Of a stretch of 21,242 nucleotides of DNA, positions 17,919 to 21,242 are shown piece after piece; the stretch's first letter is position 1; every line of letters starts with the position of its first letter. Both the position numbers and the translations under genes were made by a program. Origin of the DNA: Methylococcaceae bacterium (GTDB taxonomy: Bacteria > Pseudomonadota > Gammaproteobacteria > Methylococcales > Methylococcaceae); NCBI GenBank assembly GCA_028678445.1, contig JAJRDJ010000028.1, positions 1-21,242 of the forward strand. The letters run 5' to 3'. The notes beneath the pieces are model-generated. The model worked only from the letters and a program-made list of their open reading frames with translations. It made no database searches and was not told the origin of the DNA.

Positions 17919-18596
17919 TCAGTGCTTTGCGGATTTGGCTTCGGCTGGCGTCTTCCGGGCCGGTCCCCCGGGCTTGGCTTCGCCCGTCTGGCGGCTCAAG
18001 GGCTGGAGTTTTTTTGGCGCCTTGGCCGTCGCCGCGGGCTTCGGGGATGCCACCTTCACGGGCGTCACCCTGTCCGCCCGTGCCGCCGGCTTCGCGGCCG
18101 GTGGTTCCGCCGCCGAGGTCTTCTCGCCCTTCCCTTCTTCCGCCTTGTTGAACAGGAAGCGGCTGATCAGTTGCTCGAGCACCATGGCGGATTGCGTCAA
18201 CTCGATCTCGTCGCCGTCCTTGAGGTAATCCTCAGAACCACCCGGGGAGAGGCCTACATACTGCTCGCCGAGCAATCCCGCCGTCAGGATGCTGGCACTG
18301 GTGTCTTCCGGCAGGGAACGATAGCTCGGGTCAATGCGCATATCCACCACCGCTTCGTAGCGCTGGTCATCAAACGAAATGCGCTCGACCCGCCCGACCG
18401 TGACACCGGCCATGGACACGGGCGCCCGCACCCGCAAGCCGCCGATGTTACCGAAGTGAGCCTTCACGATGTAACTGCCCTTGGCCGTCCGGAATTCGCC
18501 CAGATTACTGACCTGCATGGCCACGAAGAACAGCCCGAGCAGCCCTAGCGCGACAAACACGCCGACCCAAATTTCAATCGTCTTGGAGGCCTGCAT
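17919..18596 (-). CDS. mlaD: MCE-domain lipid-binding protein (MlaD) with long Ala/Pro/Lys tail
   Basis: MlaD is the inner-membrane-anchored MCE protein whose hexamer forms a lipid pore above MlaE. With ATG 18596 (3 nt after the mlaE stop; a TTG is directly before it) it has 225 residues: a membrane anchor at about 9-27, an MCE domain at about 38-118 (VRAPVSMAGVTVGRVERI, LLGEQYVGLSPGG), and a hydrophobic pore helix near 138-149. Residues 151-225 are a low-complexity Ala/Pro/Lys tail; E. coli MlaD ends at 183. The tail would lie in the periplasm. mlaC is not downstream. Confidence 0.92.
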   Translation of the reverse strand: MQASKTIEIWVGVFVALGLLGLFFVAMQVSNLGEFRTAKGSYIVKAHFGNIGGLRVRAPVSMAGVTVGRVERISFDDQRYEAVVDMRIDPSYRSLPEDTSASILTAGLLGEQYVGLSPGGSEDYLKDGDEIELTQSAMVLEQLISRFLFNKAEEGKGEKTSAAEPPAAKPAARADRVTPVKVASPKPAATAKAPKKLQPLSRQTGEAKPGGPARKTPAEAKSAKH

Positions 18597-18599
18597 CAA

Positions 18600-19379
18600 T
18601 CAATCCCCAAACATTAAGGCGGTAAGCACAAAATCCGAACCGAGCACGGCAAAGGCCGAATGCACCACCGAGCGGGTCGTCGCCCGGCTGACGCCCTCGG
18701 CGGTCGGAATCGCATCATGACCCTCGAACAGGGCAATCCAGGTAACAATAACGCCGAACACCAGACTCTTGATGAACCCATTGACGGTGTCATCATAAAA
18801 ATCAATCTTCGCCTGCATTTGTGACCAGAACGGTCCCTGATCCACCCCCAGCAGGCCAACGCCGACAAAATAGCCACCGATGACGCCCACCGCGGTGAAC
18901 AGCCCGGCCAGCAGCGGCAAGGACAGCACCCCCGCAAAAAAGCGCGGGGCAATGATGCGCCGCACCGGATCGACCGCCATCATTTCCATGCCGGACAATT
19001 GCTCGGTCGCCTTCATCAGGCCGATTTCAGCTGTCAGGGCCGATCCCGCACGCCCCGAGAACAAAAGCGCGGCCACCACCGGCCCCAACTCACGGACCAG
19101 CGAGGCCGCCACCATCACGCCCAATGAATCCTCCGCGCCAAAATCGGAGAGCACGTTGTAGCCCTGCAGCGCCAGCACCATACCCACGAACAGCCCGGAC
19201 ACGGCGATCAACAGAATGCTCAGGACGCCCACCGAGTAGACCTGTGCGATGAGCAGGCGCGGGCGCCGTACCAGATCGGCGCAACCGCGCAGAACCTGCA
19301 CCAGGAACAGATGCCCCCGCCCCAGTTTCCGCAAGGACTTCAAAGTCTCATGGCCGAGCCTCTGGAAAATATCTAGCAT
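18600..19379 (-). CDS. mlaE: Mla lipid ABC transporter permease (MlaE)
   Basis: MlaE is the inner-membrane permease that moves phospholipids between MlaD and the membrane to maintain outer-membrane asymmetry. The 259-residue protein has the family length, with several hydrophobic helices (about 50-75, 95-110, 148-180, 205-220, 240-256) and the conserved VRELGPVVAALLFSGRAGSA segment plus EGVSRATTRSVV near the end. It starts 24 nt after the mlaF stop, and its stop abuts mlaD. Confidence 0.95.
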   Translation of the reverse strand: MLDIFQRLGHETLKSLRKLGRGHLFLVQVLRGCADLVRRPRLLIAQVYSVGVLSILLIAVSGLFVGMVLALQGYNVLSDFGAEDSLGVMVAASLVRELGPVVAALLFSGRAGSALTAEIGLMKATEQLSGMEMMAVDPVRRIIAPRFFAGVLSLPLLAGLFTAVGVIGGYFVGVGLLGVDQGPFWSQMQAKIDFYDDTVNGFIKSLVFGVIVTWIALFEGHDAIPTAEGVSRATTRSVVHSAFAVLGSDFVLTALMFGD

Positions 19380-19403
19380 GCAGGGTCGGTCATGGCATTC
19401 GGA

Positions 19404-20225
19404 TCAGGCGGCGGCGCCCATCAGGTCGACAAGGTAATCTTCCGCCGGGTAGTGGAAAGGCACGGGGCCATCGGGCGCGCCGTGCATGAACTGATCGATC
19501 CAGGGGGAATCCGCCGCCGCGAGCTCCTCAGGGGTTCCCTCGCCGACGACCTTGCCGCCGGAGACGAGATAAATGAAGTCGGCGATGGCGGCGGTTTCCT
19601 TCACATCATGCGAAACCACGATACTGGTCAGACCCAACTCCTTATTGAGATCATGAATCAGCTTCACCAGCACCCCCATCGAAATCGGGTCCTGCCCGGT
19701 AAAGGGTTCATCGTACATCAGCATCATCGGGTCCAGCGCAATGGCCCTCGCCAGCGCGACACGGCGGGCCATACCGCCCGAAAGCTGAGCCGGCATCAGC
19801 TCGCGCGCACCGCGCAGACCAACGGCCTCGAGCTTCATCAGCACCAGGGTGCGGATCATCGATTCGGGCAAGCGGGTATGCTCGCGCAGGGGAAAGGCCA
19901 CGTTTTCGAAGACGCTGATATCCGTCAGGAGTGCCCCACTCTGGAACAGCATCCCCATGCGTTTGCGCAACTCATAGAGCTGGCGGAGCCCAAGTTCGTG
20001 GACATTCTGCCCGTCGACATGGATGGTGCCACGATCGGGCCGCAACTGGCCGCCGATCAGCTTCAAAAGGGTGGTCTTGCCCGTGCCGCTCGGCCCCATG
20101 ATGGCGGTAATCCGGTGCCGAGGGATGTCCAGACTGACGTTCTCAAAAATCTTCCGCTTGCCCCACCCGAACGACAGACCGCGTATCGAAATCAGGACGT
20201 CATCGCTGTGGAAGTGCTGCTGCAT
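19404..20225 (-). CDS. mlaF: Mla lipid ABC transporter ATP-binding protein (MlaF)
   Basis: MlaF is the cytoplasmic ATPase of the MlaFEDB complex. The 273-residue protein has Walker A GPSGTGKTT (44-52), Q-loop LFQSGALL (93-100), ABC signature LSGGM (148-152), Walker B MLMYDE (168-173) and H-loop VVSHD (203-207). The C-terminal extension that contacts the neighbouring subunit is present. It is the first gene of the long minus-strand cluster, with a promoter at 20296-20268 and a CARF gene divergent from it. Confidence 0.96.
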   Translation of the reverse strand: MQQHFHSDDVLISIRGLSFGWGKRKIFENVSLDIPRHRITAIMGPSGTGKTTLLKLIGGQLRPDRGTIHVDGQNVHELGLRQLYELRKRMGMLFQSGALLTDISVFENVAFPLREHTRLPESMIRTLVLMKLEAVGLRGARELMPAQLSGGMARRVALARAIALDPMMLMYDEPFTGQDPISMGVLVKLIHDLNKELGLTSIVVSHDVKETAAIADFIYLVSGGKVVGEGTPEELAAADSPWIDQFMHGAPDGPVPFHYPAEDYLVDLMGAAA

Positions 20226-20247
20226 GTTCCGCCAAAGTGCCCGGCAA

Positions 20248-20264
20248 GCCTTTCGGCAAAAGGC
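20248..20264 (-). other. Hairpin in the mlaF leader
   Basis: GCCTTT/AAAGGC form a 6-bp stem around a 5-nt loop, between the predicted mla start point and the mlaF ATG. It could affect leader stability or ribosome access; no known element was recognised. Confidence 0.35.
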
Positions 20265-20267
20265 GGT

Positions 20268-20296
20268 ATTCTGGCGACCGGTGGCTGATCAGTCAA
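20268..20296 (-). promoter_or_regulatory. mla operon promoter (sigma70-like)
   Basis: On the minus strand, -35 TTGACT (20296-20291, 5 of 6) and -10 CAGAAT (20273-20268, 4 of 6) have an ideal 17-bp spacer. Transcription would begin near 20261, about 35 nt before mlaF. The -35 is part of the palindrome GTCAACTTGAC, so it overlaps a possible operator. Confidence 0.6.
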
Positions 20297-20320
20297 CTTG
20301 ACCTTTTGACAAAGTTGTCA
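20292..20320. promoter_or_regulatory. Cluster of TTGAC/GTCAA half-sites, possible operator
   Basis: Two inverted repeats lie side by side: GTCAA-C-TTGAC (20292-20302) and TGACAA-AG-TTGTCA (20307-20320). Together they contain TTGAC/TTGTC words starting at 20298, 20306 and 20315, 8-9 bp apart. They sit between the divergent mlaF and CARF genes and overlap the mla -35 element. A perfect -35 (TTGACA, 20306-20311) faces the CARF gene but has no good -10 at the right distance. Confidence 0.5.
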
Positions 20321-20381
20321 CAGGCCAAAGTGCCGTGGGGACTCGTTACACTGCCATGCAACGCAAAACCGGATCGCAGCC

Positions 20382-21242
20382 ATGCACCATTCCCCGGCAA
20401 CATTCCCCCGCCGAATCCTGGTCGCCGTGTGTGGCCTCAGCCCGCAAATCCTGACGGAAACCCTCCATGCGCTGGCCGTTGCCGGCGTACCGAGGTTCGT
20501 CCCCACCGAAATCCACCTGTTGACCACCCGGGAAGGCGCCCATCGGGCGCGGCTGACCCTGCTGCACCCGGAGGGCGGACAGTTTCATCGCTTGCGCCGG
20601 GATTACGGCTTGCCGGAAATCGCCTTCGACGCCGCAAGCATTCATGTGGTCACCGGTCGCGGCGGCAATCAACTGGACGACATCCGCACCCCGCGGGAGA
20701 ACGAGTCTCTGGCCGACCACATCACGAAGGCCATACGCCAATACACGCTGGACCCGGAAGCGGCCCTGCATGTCTCCATCGCCGGGGGGCGCAAGACCAT
20801 GGGCTATTACGCGGGCTATGCCCTGTCGCTGTTCGGGCGGCAGCAAGACCGCCTCTCGCATGTGCTGGTAACGCCGGACTACGAGGACAACCCCGATTTC
20901 TTCTACCCCACGCCCACCAGCCAGATCATTTACACCCGCGAGAATCGCCCTTTGGATGCCTCGCAAGCCGAGGTCGTCCTGGCCGAGATTCCCTTCATCC
21001 GCTTGCGCGACGATATTCCCGGACGCCTGCTCAACGGGCAGGCGGGGTTTAGCGAAACCATCGATTTCGCCCGCCGCGCCAACCAGCCGCCGGAGCTGGT
21101 CATCAAGCGGTCCGCACGCGACACGCGAACTGAATGCCAACGGCATTGCCGTCACCCTGCAGCCCAGCCTGTTCGCCTTTTATGTGTGGGTCGTCACGCG
21201 CAGTGTAATGCAGCAAAAAGCCTTGCCGAAACCCGAACCGGA
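20382..21242 (+). pseudogene. csm6: CRISPR-associated ring nuclease, NE0113/Csm6-like family, frameshifted and cut by window edge
   Basis: Family members are CARF-type proteins of type III CRISPR systems that bind, and in some cases cleave, cyclic oligoadenylate made by Cas10. From ATG 20382 the frame encodes RRILVAVCGLSPQILTETL (11-29), FVPTEIHLLTT (39-49), PLDDIRTP-like QLDDIRTP (97-104), and the signature HVSIAGGRKTMGYY (130-143), then LSHVLVTP and DFFYPTP, all typical of this family. After residue 246 the frame degenerates (DTRTECQRHC), while the +1 frame continues sensibly (RELNANGIAVTLQPSLFAFY). The switch coincides with a 7-bp tandem duplication at 21115-21128; removing one copy restores one reading frame. 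Both frames stay open to the window end. It could be inactive, produce a CARF-only protein, or be a sequencing error. No cas gene or array is visible. Confidence 0.82.
21115..21128. repeat. 7-bp tandem duplication causing the frameshift
   Basis: CACGCGA occurs twice back to back. Seven bases shift the frame by one; with a single copy the protein reads KRSARELNANGIAVTL and continues to the window end. This is the simplest explanation for the break in the CARF gene. Confidence 0.9.

Noticed and set aside
20237..21052. 271-codon plus-strand open frame over the CARF gene, and a 269-codon minus-strand frame at 20346-21155
   Set aside because: The frame starting at 20382 gives the clear CRISPR-associated family motifs; these two are out-of-frame shadows.
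20226..21242. CRISPR array next to the CARF gene
   Set aside because: No direct repeats of 24-40 bp with regular spacing occur in the visible sequence.

Overview
The window looks like chromosomal DNA of a GC-rich proteobacterium, most likely Gammaproteobacteria or a close relative. Three observations support this: a NrdB of the Pseudomonas-like type, a cytochrome bc1 operon followed by sspB, and an mla-murA-hisGDC gene order typical of beta/gammaproteobacteria. The genus cannot be named from the sequence alone. Coding density is high and nearly all genes are housekeeping genes.

Left part, plus strand (1-7622): glutamate synthase gltB (5' end cut off by the window edge) and gltD, then nrdB, the class Ia ribonucleotide reductase small subunit. 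nrdB has its own promoter region with two NrdR-box-like sites 31 bp apart; nrdA is not here. thiE (minus strand) converges on nrdB with a 14-bp overlap and is divergent from argG (plus strand).

Middle and right, minus strand (9767-20225), read right to left: mlaF-mlaE-mlaD-mlaB-murA-hisG-hisD-hisC, a tightly packed probable operon for outer-membrane lipid transport, peptidoglycan precursor synthesis and histidine synthesis. It is followed by petA-petB-petC (cytochrome bc1 complex) with its own promoter, and then sspB (ClpXP adaptor). Three genes often found at these positions in relatives are missing: mlaC, ibaG and sspA.

Right edge, plus strand (20382-21242): a CRISPR-associated CARF/ring-nuclease gene of the NE0113 (Csm6-like) family, divergent from mlaF. 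It is frameshifted by a perfect 7-bp tandem duplication and runs off the window. This gene marks the boundary between conserved chromosome and what may be a type III CRISPR or defence region beyond the window. It is the most unusual item here. No CRISPR array, tRNA, rRNA or insertion sequence is visible.
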